DNA from: Acetobacterium woodii DSM 1030
Lineage (GTDB): Bacteria; Bacillota; Clostridia; Eubacteriales; Eubacteriaceae
Direction of reading: 5' to 3'
DNA: 64,000 nt
NCBI RefSeq assembly: GCF_000247605.1
Contig: NC_016894.1
Coordinates: 1,601,732 to 1,665,731, forward strand
A program made the translations under genes and the position numbers. The first letter of the stretch is position 1. The number at the start of each line of letters is the position of its first letter. The notes under the pieces are model-generated. The model ran no database searches, was not told where the DNA came from, and saw only the letters and a list, made by a program, of their open reading frames with translations. Positions 55,097-63,217 of the stretch are shown here, piece by piece.

Positions 55097-55771
55097 TTAA
55101 ATATTAAATGTGAAAAAATCATTAGATATTAAATCAATATACAAAAGTTTGTTGCGTAGAATTTCGGTTTTACCGGTAATTACTTTTAGGGCCTCAGAAA
55201 CTTGTAGTGAAGCGGCTAGGGCCGGGGTAAAGGAGGGATTGCCTAAAGATTTAGTATCATACTCTTTTTCTCCGGCATAAAGACGGGAAAGGGTGTTATC
55301 TTCAGGGAAGACAGTGGTTATTTGGGCAAACCAGCCACCGATAGCGCCGTGAATCAAGGGGATGTTTTTTTGTTTGCATAACGTTTGGACGATCAGTCGA
55401 GTGGAAACGTTATCAAGGGCATCAATAACGAGATTAGCATTGCCGATCAGAAGCGCCCCATTGTCTTCATTGAGAAAAGCATGGTGGTAAGTGGTATTAA
55501 TTTCTTTATTGATCAGTTTAACGCGAGTTGCCGCAGCTTTTGCTTTTGAAGTGCCAAGATTTTTTTCGGTCGAAAAAATTTGCCGATTTTGGTTGGATTC
55601 TTCAAAAACATCGCCGTCAATCATTGTCAGTGAGCCAATCCCGATGCGAGCCAGCATTTCAATAAGATAACCGCCCAAACCGCCACAACCAACAATACAA
55701 ACGGAAGCGTTTTGGATGAGTTTAAAATCTTCTTGAGAAAAAGCCGGGAAATTGCGTTCGTAACGTGACAT
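55097..55771 (-). CDS. ThiF/MoeB/HesA-family E1-like adenylyltransferase
   Basis: A 224-aa enzyme that would adenylate the C-terminal glycine of a sulfur-carrier protein. The ATP-binding VGCGGLGGYLIEMLARIG, the Arg finger region NQNRQIF and DALDNVSTRLI are intact. The Zn-binding CxxC pairs of MoeB/ThiF are missing, as in the HesA/TcdA branch. Its partner would be MoaD or ThiS, but none is encoded within 8 kb. The neighbouring moaB/mogA suggests molybdopterin synthesis; thiamine sulfur transfer cannot be excluded. Start with aaaggaggggctct. Confidence 0.9.
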   Translation of the reverse strand: MSRYERNFPAFSQEDFKLIQNASVCIVGCGGLGGYLIEMLARIGIGSLTMIDGDVFEESNQNRQIFSTEKNLGTSKAKAAATRVKLINKEINTTYHHAFLNEDNGALLIGNANLVIDALDNVSTRLIVQTLCKQKNIPLIHGAIGGWFAQITTVFPEDNTLSRLYAGEKEYDTKSLGNPSFTPALAASLQVSEALKVITGKTEILRNKLLYIDLISNDFFTFNI

Positions 55772-55799
55772 AGAGCCCCTCCTTTAGTTTAAAATAACA

Positions 55800-55946
55800 T
55801 AGGTAATTGCGAAAGTGCCATGGGCTTTGGGCTCAGTTTCGCACGAAACAATTTCTACACTGTATGCTTACACATTACGAAATCGTTTGTGGAAACTGCA
55901 CCCAAAGCAACCGTTGTTCGATGTTTTTTAATTTCGCAAACGCCGA
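55800..55946. repeat. MITE-like element copy B (147 bp, right end decayed)
   Basis: The left end taggtaattgcgaaagtgcc matches copy A at 27991 almost base for base through the gctttgggctcagtttcgcac core. The inner right arm cgtttgtggaaactgcacccaaagcaaccg matches too. The terminal right repeat has decayed to tttcgcaaacgccga. Flanks ttaaaataaca and ttcaaaataata are similar, a possible old target duplication. Confidence 0.75.
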
Positions 55947-56168
55947 TTCAAAATAATAAGCAATGGCAAAACTTGCAAACGTTGAACCATCGTTTAGGGT
56001 GAAGTTGAATATAAAGTTCATCACACTTTTACACTTATTTATATAGTATAACAATTATCAATGAATAATTAAAGTCTGGAATGGATATTGTTTTTTTCGC
56101 TAAGAATCGTTAGAATAGAAGCATCATCAAAAATTTGTAAAATCTAACCTTTAAGGAGAAAAATTAAA

Positions 56169-56425
56169 TTGCTAAAAATTAAAGCCAGTGAGGGGTTGGC
56201 TATTGTCATTAGCGATGATGTCGCTGGTAGATGCCGAGGCGATGTTAAAAATTCCGAAGCAAATAGGATGAGATTGGATTTTATTCCCGGTGGGGATAAA
56301 GAACACTGGGGCGATCCAAGGTAAGGATTTTTATTAAGATAATCAAATCCCGAGAATTTGAAGAAACCCTGAACCAATAGGGTGGATATGGGTTACAAAG
56401 CCCGGGAGAAGTGATAAAACCCTAG
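56169..56425 (+). pseudogene. Decayed substrate-binding (PBP-like, PF12727-type) domain upstream of moaA
   Basis: Two frames joined by a frameshift near 56322-56336 read like the C-terminal part of a molybdate-type PBP domain. The first contains EANRMRLDFIP..DKEHWGD, comparable to the family pattern GLDFIPL.EERYD. The second contains IKSREFEETLNQ, a stop, then GGYGLQSPGEVI, comparable to SPEFRETLEALGGYD...GEV. Stops at 56322 and after NQ prevent translation. In related anaerobes such domains are found fused to MoeA or HTH regulators in molybdenum gene clusters. The N-terminal part is missing; a palindromic element now lies at that side. Confidence 0.6.
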
Positions 56426-56454
56426 TAGTCATAAAGGGAGAAAGCAGGAAACAG

Positions 56455-57414
56455 GTGAAAGACCATTACGGAAGAAAAATCAATTACATGCGGATCTCCA
56501 TAACAGACTTGTGTAATTTACGATGTGTTTATTGTATGCCGGAAGAAGGGGTAAAAAAACACCCCCATCAGAAAAATATGTCATTTGAAGAGATTATCGA
56601 CTTAATAAAAGCTGGTGTTTCTTTGGGCGTTGATAAAATTAGATTAACGGGTGGCGAACCTTTGGTGCGTCATGGAATTGTTGATTTAGTCAAACAAATT
56701 GGTGATATCGCGGGTATAAAAGATTTAACCATGACGACCAATGGCATTTTATTGACCAAGTATGCCAAAGAATTAAAAGCAGCGGGTTTGAACCGCGTAA
56801 ATATCAGCCTGGATACTTTTGATGCTGAAAAATTTCATCAGATCACCCGTTGGGGTCATATTGAAGATGTATTGTCGGGAATTGAAGCAGCGAAAGCCGT
56901 AGGGATGAAGCCGATTAAAATCAATACAGTGTTAATTAAAGGCTTTAATGATAATGAAATTGAAACCTTTGTGAATTATACCAAAGATGAAGATGTCTTT
57001 GTACGCTTTATTGAACTTATGCCATTAGGTGAATCAAGTGGTTTTGCCGAAAATCAGTATCTTTCCAATAATGAGGTATTAAAACGAATGCCCCAGTTAA
57101 CCCCTGTTTTAGATGCCAATAAAACCGGGCCGGCGGAGTATTATCAATTGCCCGGGGCCAAAGGTCGGGTTGGTTTAATTAATCCGATCAGCAAACATTT
57201 TTGCAGTGAATGCAATCGCATTCGGATTACGACCGATGGTAAGATCAAACCTTGTCTTCATTCCGATTATGAGATTGATATTATCGCTCATCGGAAAAAA
57301 GGTGAATCGTATCAACAAATTTTGTTACAGGCAATTAACGAAAAACCGGAAAAACATCATATCAATGATCATGAAAAGCAAGTATTAAGAAATATGAATG
57401 AAATTGGAGGCTGA
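56455..57414 (+). CDS. moaA: GTP 3',8-cyclase
   Basis: Radical SAM enzyme for the first step of molybdopterin synthesis. The 319-aa protein has [15 protein letters not shown] (SAM cluster), LTGGEPLVR, the second cluster [19 protein letters not shown], and the C-terminal GG required for activity. Start is GTG at 56455 with gcaggaaaca; an upstream ATG is not available. moaC follows by one base pair of spacing, so the two are coupled. Confidence 0.96.
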   Translation: MKDHYGRKINYMRISITDLCNLRCVYCMPEEGVKKHPHQKNMSFEEIIDLIKAGVSLGVDKIRLTGGEPLVRHGIVDLVKQIGDIAGIKDLTMTTNGILLTKYAKELKAAGLNRVNISLDTFDAEKFHQITRWGHIEDVLSGIEAAKAVGMKPIKINTVLIKGFNDNEIETFVNYTKDEDVFVRFIELMPLGESSGFAENQYLSNNEVLKRMPQLTPVLDANKTGPAEYYQLPGAKGRVGLINPISKHFCSECNRIRITTDGKIKPCLHSDYEIDIIAHRKKGESYQQILLQAINEKPEKHHINDHEKQVLRNMNEIGG

Positions 57415-57415
57415 T

Positions 57416-57919
57416 ATGGAAAATGAAAATTTAGAGTTTACCCATTTTAATGAAGCGGGTCGCGGGAAAATGGTGGATGTCTCAGAGAAAAAAAGTAATG
57501 CTCGGGTGGCAATTGCCAAAGGCGCCATTGCTATGAAAAAAGAAACCTTGCAAAAAATAATCGATGGACAGATGAAAAAAGGTGACGTGCTGGGGGTTGC
57601 CCAGATAGCTGGGATTATGGGGGTTAAGCGGACCGCGGATTTAATTCCAATGTGTCATAATATCTTTATTTCCGGCAGTGATATCAATTTTGAAATTGAT
57701 AAAGAAAATTCGCGGATTTTAATTGAAGCAACGGTTAAAAATACTGGTCAAACCGGCGTCGAAATGGAAGCACTTACTGCTGTTTCGGTTGCTGCCTTAA
57801 CCATTTATGATATGTGTAAGGCCGTGGATAAAGAAATGACGATTGAAAGTATTTATCTGGCCAAGAAAACCGGCGGTAAATCGGGTGTGTTTATCAATCC
57901 AAAATGTAAAGAAAATTAG
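57416..57919 (+). CDS. moaC: Cyclic pyranopterin monophosphate synthase
   Basis: Acts with MoaA to make cyclic pyranopterin monophosphate. The 167-aa protein shows MVDVSEK, the [17 protein letters not shown] active-site segment, and [23 protein letters not shown]. The ATG at 57416 follows ttggaggctgat. It lies between moaA and the MOSC gene in one operon. Confidence 0.96.
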   Translation: MENENLEFTHFNEAGRGKMVDVSEKKSNARVAIAKGAIAMKKETLQKIIDGQMKKGDVLGVAQIAGIMGVKRTADLIPMCHNIFISGSDINFEIDKENSRILIEATVKNTGQTGVEMEALTAVSVAALTIYDMCKAVDKEMTIESIYLAKKTGGKSGVFINPKCKEN

Positions 57920-57932
57920 GAGAAAAAATCAG

Positions 57933-58370
57933 ATGAGCGGAAAAGTGATTGCCATTAATAGCAGTGAAAAAAAAGGTGAAATGAAAAAACCTGTTTCAAT
58001 TGGAAATTTTATTAAAGGTCATGGGTTAGAAAATGATGCCCACGCCGGCAATTGGCATCGGCAAGTGAGTCTTCTGGGACAGGAAAGTATTGATAAAATG
58101 ATTGACATGGGTGCAGCAGGTTTGTGTGCGGGCAATTTTGCTGAAAATATAACGACTGAAGGAATTTGTGTGTACGAACTCCCAATCGGAACGAAGTTAA
58201 AAATTGGTGAGACGACCCAGGAAGTGACACAAATAGGAAAAAAATGTCATGCTGGCTGTGAAATTGCCCAACAGGTTGGCGATTGTGTTATGCCCAGAGA
58301 AGGGATCTTTACCATTATATTGGAAGGTGGATTAATTAAAGCCGGTGACAGCATCGAAATTATTGAATGA
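57933..58370 (+). CDS. MOSC domain protein
   Basis: A 145-aa stand-alone MOSC domain (beta-barrel sulfur-carrier domain found in Moco sulfurase). Landmarks are KGHGLENDAHAGNWHRQVSLL and KKCHAGCEIAQQVGDCVMPREGIF with the conserved Cys. In molybdopterin operons such proteins are thought to help with cofactor sulfuration or maturation. The ATG at 57933 has ttaggagaaaaaatc. The end of the moaA-moaC-MOSC operon has no obvious terminator. Confidence 0.93.
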   Translation: MSGKVIAINSSEKKGEMKKPVSIGNFIKGHGLENDAHAGNWHRQVSLLGQESIDKMIDMGAAGLCAGNFAENITTEGICVYELPIGTKLKIGETTQEVTQIGKKCHAGCEIAQQVGDCVMPREGIFTIILEGGLIKAGDSIEIIE

Positions 58371-58389
58371 ATTAATTCCTGATTAAAAC

Positions 58390-58457
58390 TAAAATTTTCA
58401 AAATACGAAACAAATCATATGAAAACGGCCTAAATTTTTCAAGACACGAAACAAATC
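58390..58457 (+). repeat. Two-copy 27-bp direct repeat (41-bp period)
   Basis: taaaattttcaaaatacgaaacaaatc (58390-58416) and taaatttttcaagacacgaaacaaatc (58431-58457) differ at four positions. They lie just upstream of the promoter of the small membrane protein-glyA pair and may be regulator-binding sites. Confidence 0.55.
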
Positions 58458-58478
58458 GCAAAAAATAGTTCGAATGTA

Positions 58479-58506
58479 TTGCATTATGAGAATAAAGTGT
58501 TACAAT
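58479..58506 (+). promoter_or_regulatory. Promoter for small membrane protein and glyA
   Basis: TTGCAT and TACAAT spaced 16 bp apart, about 60 bp before the small membrane protein start. Confidence 0.5.
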
Positions 58507-58568
58507 AGTAGATGTTATTGCCGTACAAGTGTCTTTCATATGAAGACATTCGCCTAATGGAGGACAAT

Positions 58569-58757
58569 ATGAATGAATTTATAAATAGTATGGCCGGGGT
58601 GGCCTGGAGTATTATACCGATATTACTGATCTTTTTTTTGATGTCTGGCATCATGTTTGTATTTTATTTTAAAACAAAAGTTGAAGAGATATCGAGCTAT
58701 TATAAAAGTATTGCGGCTTCCCTTGAAAGGCTTTCAAATCGGCGAAACGACTATTAG
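58569..58757 (+). CDS. Small single-helix membrane protein of unknown function
   Basis: A 62-aa protein. Residues about 8-35 form one hydrophobic helix ([20 protein letters not shown]) followed by a charged, amphipathic tail. It is oriented N-out by the positive-inside rule. The ATG at 58569 follows a perfect ggagg (tggaggacaat), which supports real translation. It is immediately upstream of glyA, 20 bp apart, and probably cotranscribed. I do not recognise the family. Confidence 0.65.
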   Translation: MNEFINSMAGVAWSIIPILLIFFLMSGIMFVFYFKTKVEEISSYYKSIAASLERLSNRRNDY

Positions 58758-58777
58758 AAAGAATTTTGGAGGAATTT

Positions 58778-60019
58778 ATGTATTTTGAAAAAGTAAAAGT
58801 TGCAGATCCTGAGATTTATGAACTCATGGAAAAGGAATTGCATCGACAACAAAGTCATTTAGAGCTGATTGCCTCTGAAAACTTTGTATCTGAAGCGGTA
58901 ATGATTGCGATGGGCAGCCATTTAACAAATAAATATGCCGAAGGTACCCCGGGACATCGTTTTTATGGAGGCTGTGTTCATGTTGATACCATTGAACAGG
59001 TGGCGATTGATCGCGCTAAGGCTTTATTTGGTGCCGAACATGCCAATGTTCAGCCACATTCTGGGGCTCAGGCGAATACTGCTGTATACATGGGGATCCT
59101 GGAACCTGGCGATACCGTTTTAGGGATGCGTTTGGATCAGGGGGGACATTTAACCCATGGTAGCCCAGCTAATTTGTCGGGAAAATATTATAATTTCATA
59201 TCGTATGGTGTCGATCAGGAAACCGAAACCATAAATTATGATGAAATAGAAAAACTAATTAAAGAACACCATCCTAAATTGGTAGTAGTTGGGGCCAGCT
59301 CTTATCCCCGCGCCATTGATTTTGAACGCATTTCAAAGATGACGAAGGCCGCGGGTTGTTATTTGATGGTTGATATGGCCCATATTGCCGGTCTTGTGGC
59401 CGCCGGGCAACATCAAAGCCCGGTACCGTATGCCGATTTTGTCACGACAACAACGCATAAGACATTGAGAGGCCCAAGAGGGGGCATTATTTTGTGTAAA
59501 AAAGAATATGCCAAACTGATCGACAAGGGTGTCTTTCCCGGTACGCAGGGGGGACCGTTGGAGCATATGATCGCCGCTAAGGCTGTGGCTTTTAAAGAAG
59601 CTGCGACACCAGAGTTTAAAGCTTATCAGGAGCAAGTTGTAAAAAATGCCAAAGTATTGGCGGCAGCGCTTGAAAAAAGAGGGTTTCGAATTGTTTCCGG
59701 CGGAACCGATAATCATCTGATGCTTTTGGATGTGAGCAAGGTTGGATTAACTGGAAAAGAAGCCGATGAAACCTTGGGAAAAGTAAATATTACGGCAAAT
59801 AAAAATGCCATCCCTTATGATCAGGAAAGCCCTTTTGTTACGAGTGGGATCAGGGTCGGGACGCCGGCGATTACGTCGCGGGGATTGGTAGAAGATGACA
59901 TGGAAATTGTTGCTGATGCCATTGAAGCCGCTTTGATTAAAAAAGACATGGAATTAGCACTTGAAAAAGTAGCTTTTTTAACTGAAAAATATCCTTTGTA
60001 TCCGGGATTAATGGGATAA
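58778..60019 (+). CDS. glyA: Serine hydroxymethyltransferase
   Basis: PLP enzyme converting serine plus THF to glycine plus 5,10-methylene-THF; central in acetogen one-carbon metabolism. The 413-aa protein shows [51 protein letters not shown], and the PLP lysine in [13 protein letters not shown]. The ATG at 58778 has tttggaggaattt. No riboswitch is visible upstream. A 171-bp palindromic element follows about 40 bp after the stop. Confidence 0.97.
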   Translation: MYFEKVKVADPEIYELMEKELHRQQSHLELIASENFVSEAVMIAMGSHLTNKYAEGTPGHRFYGGCVHVDTIEQVAIDRAKALFGAEHANVQPHSGAQANTAVYMGILEPGDTVLGMRLDQGGHLTHGSPANLSGKYYNFISYGVDQETETINYDEIEKLIKEHHPKLVVVGASSYPRAIDFERISKMTKAAGCYLMVDMAHIAGLVAAGQHQSPVPYADFVTTTTHKTLRGPRGGIILCKKEYAKLIDKGVFPGTQGGPLEHMIAAKAVAFKEAATPEFKAYQEQVVKNAKVLAAALEKRGFRIVSGGTDNHLMLLDVSKVGLTGKEADETLGKVNITANKNAIPYDQESPFVTSGIRVGTPAITSRGLVEDDMEIVADAIEAALIKKDMELALEKVAFLTEKYPLYPGLMG

Positions 60020-60058
60020 TAATAACGAATCGCAGTAGAATTATTGTTGATCAAGAAA

Positions 60059-60229
60059 TAGCTAATTGAGAGACGACCGAGATCGTAGTAATTAGTTTTG
60101 CATAAAACAATTTTGACACGGTACGGCGGACAGTTTGCTGAACTGTTCGCCGATACGTGACAAAATTGTTTGCGAAAACTGAATTAAAAGCCCCGATTAT
60201 TTGATGGTTGTGAGTTTTGCAATGGCTTA
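60059..60229. repeat. MITE-like element copy C (171 bp)
   Basis: Same length and core as copy A (the cggtacggcggacagtt and acaaaattgttt portions are shared). Ends tagctaattgaga and gttttgcaatggctta are imperfect inverted repeats. Flanking sequences gttgatcaaga (60046-60056) and gttgacaaaga (60230-60240) are near-identical direct repeats, 9 of 11 matching. Forms one long hairpin; no coding content. Confidence 0.75.
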
Positions 60230-60259
60230 GTTGACAAAGAGAACGAAAAAAGGAATAAG

Positions 60260-60544
60260 ATGAATAATTTTATTATTGGCATTATCGTGTACGTTGTAAG
60301 CATTAATCTCATTACTTTTACGCTGTTTGGAAATGACAAAAGACGTTCACAAAAGGGCGGTTGGCGGATTTCCGAGAAAACTCTATTGGGGTTATGTGTT
60401 ATTGGCGGAGCGGTTGGTGGTTTTTTGGGAATGCGGGTTTTTCACCACAAAACGAAACACTTCCAATTTTTTTTAGGGATACCGATTATTTTTATTTTAC
60501 AAGTGGGAATCATCATTTTTCTTTTAGTTAGAAGAATTTATTAG
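60260..60544 (+). CDS. DUF1294 membrane protein
   Basis: A 94-aa integral membrane protein with three hydrophobic helices. The central ...FGNDKRRSQKGGWRISEKTLLGLCVIGGAVGGFLGM... region, including the K.AQ/SQK-GGWRI and GG-aGG-flGM pieces, is characteristic of DUF1294. Function unknown in the family. Start with aaaaaggaataag. It sits between a MITE-like element and the tRNA-Leu gene. Confidence 0.85.
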   Translation: MNNFIIGIIVYVVSINLITFTLFGNDKRRSQKGGWRISEKTLLGLCVIGGAVGGFLGMRVFHHKTKHFQFFLGIPIIFILQVGIIIFLLVRRIY

Positions 60545-60575
60545 GACAAAAAATCAAAAGAACGGGATTTAAGTC

Positions 60576-60604
60576 TTGACAATAAAGAAAAAAAAGAGTA
60601 ATCT
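60576..60604 (+). promoter_or_regulatory. Promoter of tRNA-Leu
   Basis: A perfect TTGACA (60576-60581), 17 bp, TAATCT. Confidence 0.5.
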
Positions 60605-60628
60605 ATAGTAGTGTTCAAAATGACATTT

Positions 60629-60713
60629 GCGAGAGTGTTGGAACTGGCAGACAAGCACGTTTCAGAGGCGTGTGCCGCAAGGCGTACGGGTTCGACCCCC
60701 GTTTCTCGCACCA
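60629..60713 (+). tRNA. tRNA-Leu (anticodon CAG)
   Basis: An 85-nt class II tRNA with acceptor stem gcgagag/ttctcgc, encoded CCA (60711-60713), anticodon loop ttcagag (CAG at 60663-60665), long variable arm and T-arm gggttcgaccccc. It is read by leucine CUG codons. Its 3' end is the likely attachment site of the integrase fragment downstream. Confidence 0.95.
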
Positions 60714-60724
60714 ATATTGAACTT

Positions 60725-60753
60725 AAAAAACGGCATTAAATGGCCGTTTTTTT
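60725..60753 (+). terminator. Terminator after tRNA-Leu
   Basis: Stem aaaaaacggc/gccgtttttt, loop attaaatg, T7. Confidence 0.8.
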
Positions 60754-60775
60754 AATGTTAAAAATCTGATTTCTG

Positions 60776-61165
60776 TCATTTGACATATAAATTGACATAT
60801 TTTTCAAATTTTTCCGCTCCTGATCGCCTCATTCCATCGGTTACGAATGCATACTGGTCTAGAGTAAAGGCTGCAGAGTGGTGGCCTAAACTCTCCTGTA
60901 CCGTTTTTATATCAATTCCAGCCTGGATAGATAGAACCGCATAGGTGTGTCTGAGATCATGAACCCGAAGCTTTTCAAAGTCCGTTCCATTGACAATTCT
61001 TTTTAGATTGCTATAAACTGCTTTCTTACCACAAGGATCGCCGTTGTCTTCTGTAAATACAAAACAGTGTTCATTATAAAAAGCGTTTCCTGTCAGTAAT
61101 TTATATTCTGCTTGTCGTTTCTTTTGGGCTTTAATGATCTGTACTGCTGTATTGTTAATTGCCAA
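60776..61165 (-). pseudogene. Truncated tyrosine recombinase (phage/ICE integrase C-terminus)
   Basis: The 129-aa fragment has HDLRHTYAVLSIQAG (HxxR box), LGHHSAAFTLDQYAF with the His and the catalytic Tyr. The N-terminal DNA-binding domains and the first catalytic Arg are missing. The only start is a TTG and a stop occurs 12 codons before it, so it is not a functional gene. It points toward and ends 63 bp from the tRNA-Leu, the usual arrangement of an integrase beside attL/attR. Truncation probably results from insertion of the transposon that begins just upstream. Confidence 0.85.
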
Positions 61166-61274
61166 ATTATGCGTTTCAAATTCCCAGCATTCTAGTCAAA
61201 TTATTCCGTCTAAACCTGGCTCTTCAACTATGATATAATGATTAAACATTAATCACGATAAGGAAGCACAAACC

Positions 61275-61811
61275 ATGGTTCATCTGGAACACTTTTCTGG
61301 CCATCCGTTAGATTACATCACAGAATTTCACATATCTGCAAAAATCCATATCGATATCTGCCCTCATTGTTACTCCCGCCAGCGGCTTCATCTTCATGGT
61401 GTCTATCACCGGCACGTCATCTGGTATGAGGATGTCTTTTCCATTCCGGTACAGCGCCATTACTGCATTCATTGCGGCAAAACGGTCAGTATCCTGCCTT
61501 CCTTTTGCCATCCCGGGTTTCAACTGGCCCTTCCTTTTCTGCTGGAACTGCTTTGGGCATTCTTTAACAGGATTCCGTTGACCGATGCTTTAGCGCATCA
61601 GCATCGCCGCTTTATCTTCAAGCGCTTTCTACTTTGTATGAATCGACTGATTGAATATTTTCGCATCTGCCATGATCCGTTACTCGTCTTTCCTGATTTT
61701 TGGCATAAAAAAGCCATAAAGCTTCTTGAAATGGTCTACTCGGTGGGTAAGCCCCACATCTTCGCCAAAAGATTTTACGATCATTTTAAGAAAGGATTTA
61801 TGGCACATTAA
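61275..61811 (+). CDS. DUF6431-like zinc-ribbon protein, transposon-encoded
   Basis: A 178-aa protein. The N-terminus has one zinc ribbon of CxxC pairs: ICPHCYSRQRLHLHG (about residue 33) and YCIHCGKTVSILPSFCHPGF (about 67). The remainder is rich in aromatic and basic residues (AHQHRRFIFKRFLL). Such genes precede DDE transposase/ATPase pairs in Firmicutes transposons; a DNA-binding or targeting role is inference. Start ATG with aaggaagcaca. An extended -10 promoter (TGATATAAT, 61231-61239) lies upstream. Confidence 0.7.
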   Translation: MVHLEHFSGHPLDYITEFHISAKIHIDICPHCYSRQRLHLHGVYHRHVIWYEDVFSIPVQRHYCIHCGKTVSILPSFCHPGFQLALPFLLELLWAFFNRIPLTDALAHQHRRFIFKRFLLCMNRLIEYFRICHDPLLVFPDFWHKKAIKLLEMVYSVGKPHIFAKRFYDHFKKGFMAH

Positions 61812-61957
61812 TTGTACCATCCTTCCGCATTTTTTTGAAGTCCTGTTTATCCCACACAGCGTTTGCTTTGCCTTTTATCGATTGATCCGTTATGCTCTAC
61901 TTACCTGGTTTTATGGATCCTTAAAACCTCATATTTTTAAAATCGGAGGTTTTTACA

Positions 61958-63217
61958 ATGACTGAAAAAGACAAAGAACTGATTGCTTTATTTCGCTATG
62001 GCCTGATTGCGCCGTTACTCACGGATACGGTTTCATCGCACACGGCTTATCTGGATGAGATCAGTGAAAAAAACCATGATGTTCCCCATTATGGCATCCG
62101 CACTTACAACCGCAAAACCCTGCTGGAATGGCACCGGCTCTATCGGCGCCATGGTTTTGATGCGCTCAAGCCGAAGGTTCGGACAGACAAAGGGTCATCC
62201 CGGGCTTTACCGGCGGAATCGGTGAAGCTGTTGCTTAAGCTGAGACATGAGAACATCCATTTATCCGTGAAGTTGTTCCATGAGTGGCTCATTCACGAAG
62301 GTCACTTCACCAGCTCCGACTGTTCCTATTCGACGGTGTATCGGCTACTCAAAAAACATCAGCTGTTAAAGGCATCAGCGATCGATACGTCTGACCGTCG
62401 CCGGTTTGCTCATATTGACATCAACACCCTGTGGCAGACCGATGTCTCCCACGGCCCGTATCTGTCCCTTAACGGCAAAAAACGCAAAACCTATCTGATT
62501 GCTTTTATCGATGACGCTTCCCGGCGGATTACCGGGGCTCAGTTCATGCTGGCTGAAAAGAATGAAGATCTGCTTCATGTCCTTAAATCTGCTTTACTTA
62601 CCTGTGGTAAGCCCACCATGCTTTATGCGGATAATGGCAAAATTTTCCGTTCCCACCAACTCAATACTTCTTGTGCCACCTTGGGGATAGCGTTGGTCAA
62701 TACCAAGCCTTATGATCCCAAAAGCAAAGGCAAGATCGAGCGCTTCTTCAAAACGGTCCGCAGCCGTTTCTATCCACTTTTGACCGATAGTGACTTGATG
62801 GATCTTGAGGTGCTCAACCAACGCTTTGAGGCCTGGCTGGCCCGGGACTATCATCACAAGGTTCATTCGTCCATCAATGAAGCACCGATGATCTTTTATC
62901 TGCGGGGAAGTGACCGGATTAAGCATTTTTCGGATCCCCGGATCATTGATGAAGCCTTTCTGATCCGGGTCACCCGGAAAGTCAAGTCGGATGCCACCAT
63001 CTCGCTGCACAACGCCCTTTTCGAAGCTTCGCCGATGTTTATTGGCAAGAGCGTCGATATCCGTTATCCCAATGAATCCCCGGATAAAATCTATATTTAT
63101 GAAAACAGCGTCCGGATTTATACCTGTCCCAAAGTTATCATGAAGGACAATGCCCTTGCCAAACGTAATAACAATCCCATCAGCTACCGTTCGTTAGGCG
63201 GTGTACCTCATGTATAA
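61958..63217 (+). CDS. DDE-type (rve/Mu-A-like) transposase
   Basis: A 419-aa integrase-fold transposase. The N-terminal half has helix-turn-helix regions (YNRKTLLEWHRLYRRHG, SYSTVYRLLKKHQL). The catalytic core begins about residue 150 with DVSHGPYL, with the second acid in LYADNGKIF and the Glu in SKGKIERFFKTVRSRF. A C-terminal beta-barrel-like part follows. It acts with the ATPase encoded next, in the manner of Mu/Tn7/IS21-type systems. Start ATG with aatcggaggttttt. The end overlaps the ATPase start by several bases (cctcATG within CCT CAT GTA TAA). Confidence 0.9.
   Translation: MTEKDKELIALFRYGLIAPLLTDTVSSHTAYLDEISEKNHDVPHYGIRTYNRKTLLEWHRLYRRHGFDALKPKVRTDKGSSRALPAESVKLLLKLRHENIHLSVKLFHEWLIHEGHFTSSDCSYSTVYRLLKKHQLLKASAIDTSDRRRFAHIDINTLWQTDVSHGPYLSLNGKKRKTYLIAFIDDASRRITGAQFMLAEKNEDLLHVLKSALLTCGKPTMLYADNGKIFRSHQLNTSCATLGIALVNTKPYDPKSKGKIERFFKTVRSRFYPLLTDSDLMDLEVLNQRFEAWLARDYHHKVHSSINEAPMIFYLRGSDRIKHFSDPRIIDEAFLIRVTRKVKSDATISLHNALFEASPMFIGKSVDIRYPNESPDKIYIYENSVRIYTCPKVIMKDNALAKRNNNPISYRSLGGVPHV

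Noticed and set aside
56144-56377. Reverse-strand 77-codon frame near moaA
   Set aside because: Lies opposite the pseudogene remains and lacks a ribosome site.
56130-56450. Molybdenum cofactor riboswitch upstream of moaA
   Set aside because: The region is better explained as a decayed coding sequence, and the Moco RNA signature could not be found.
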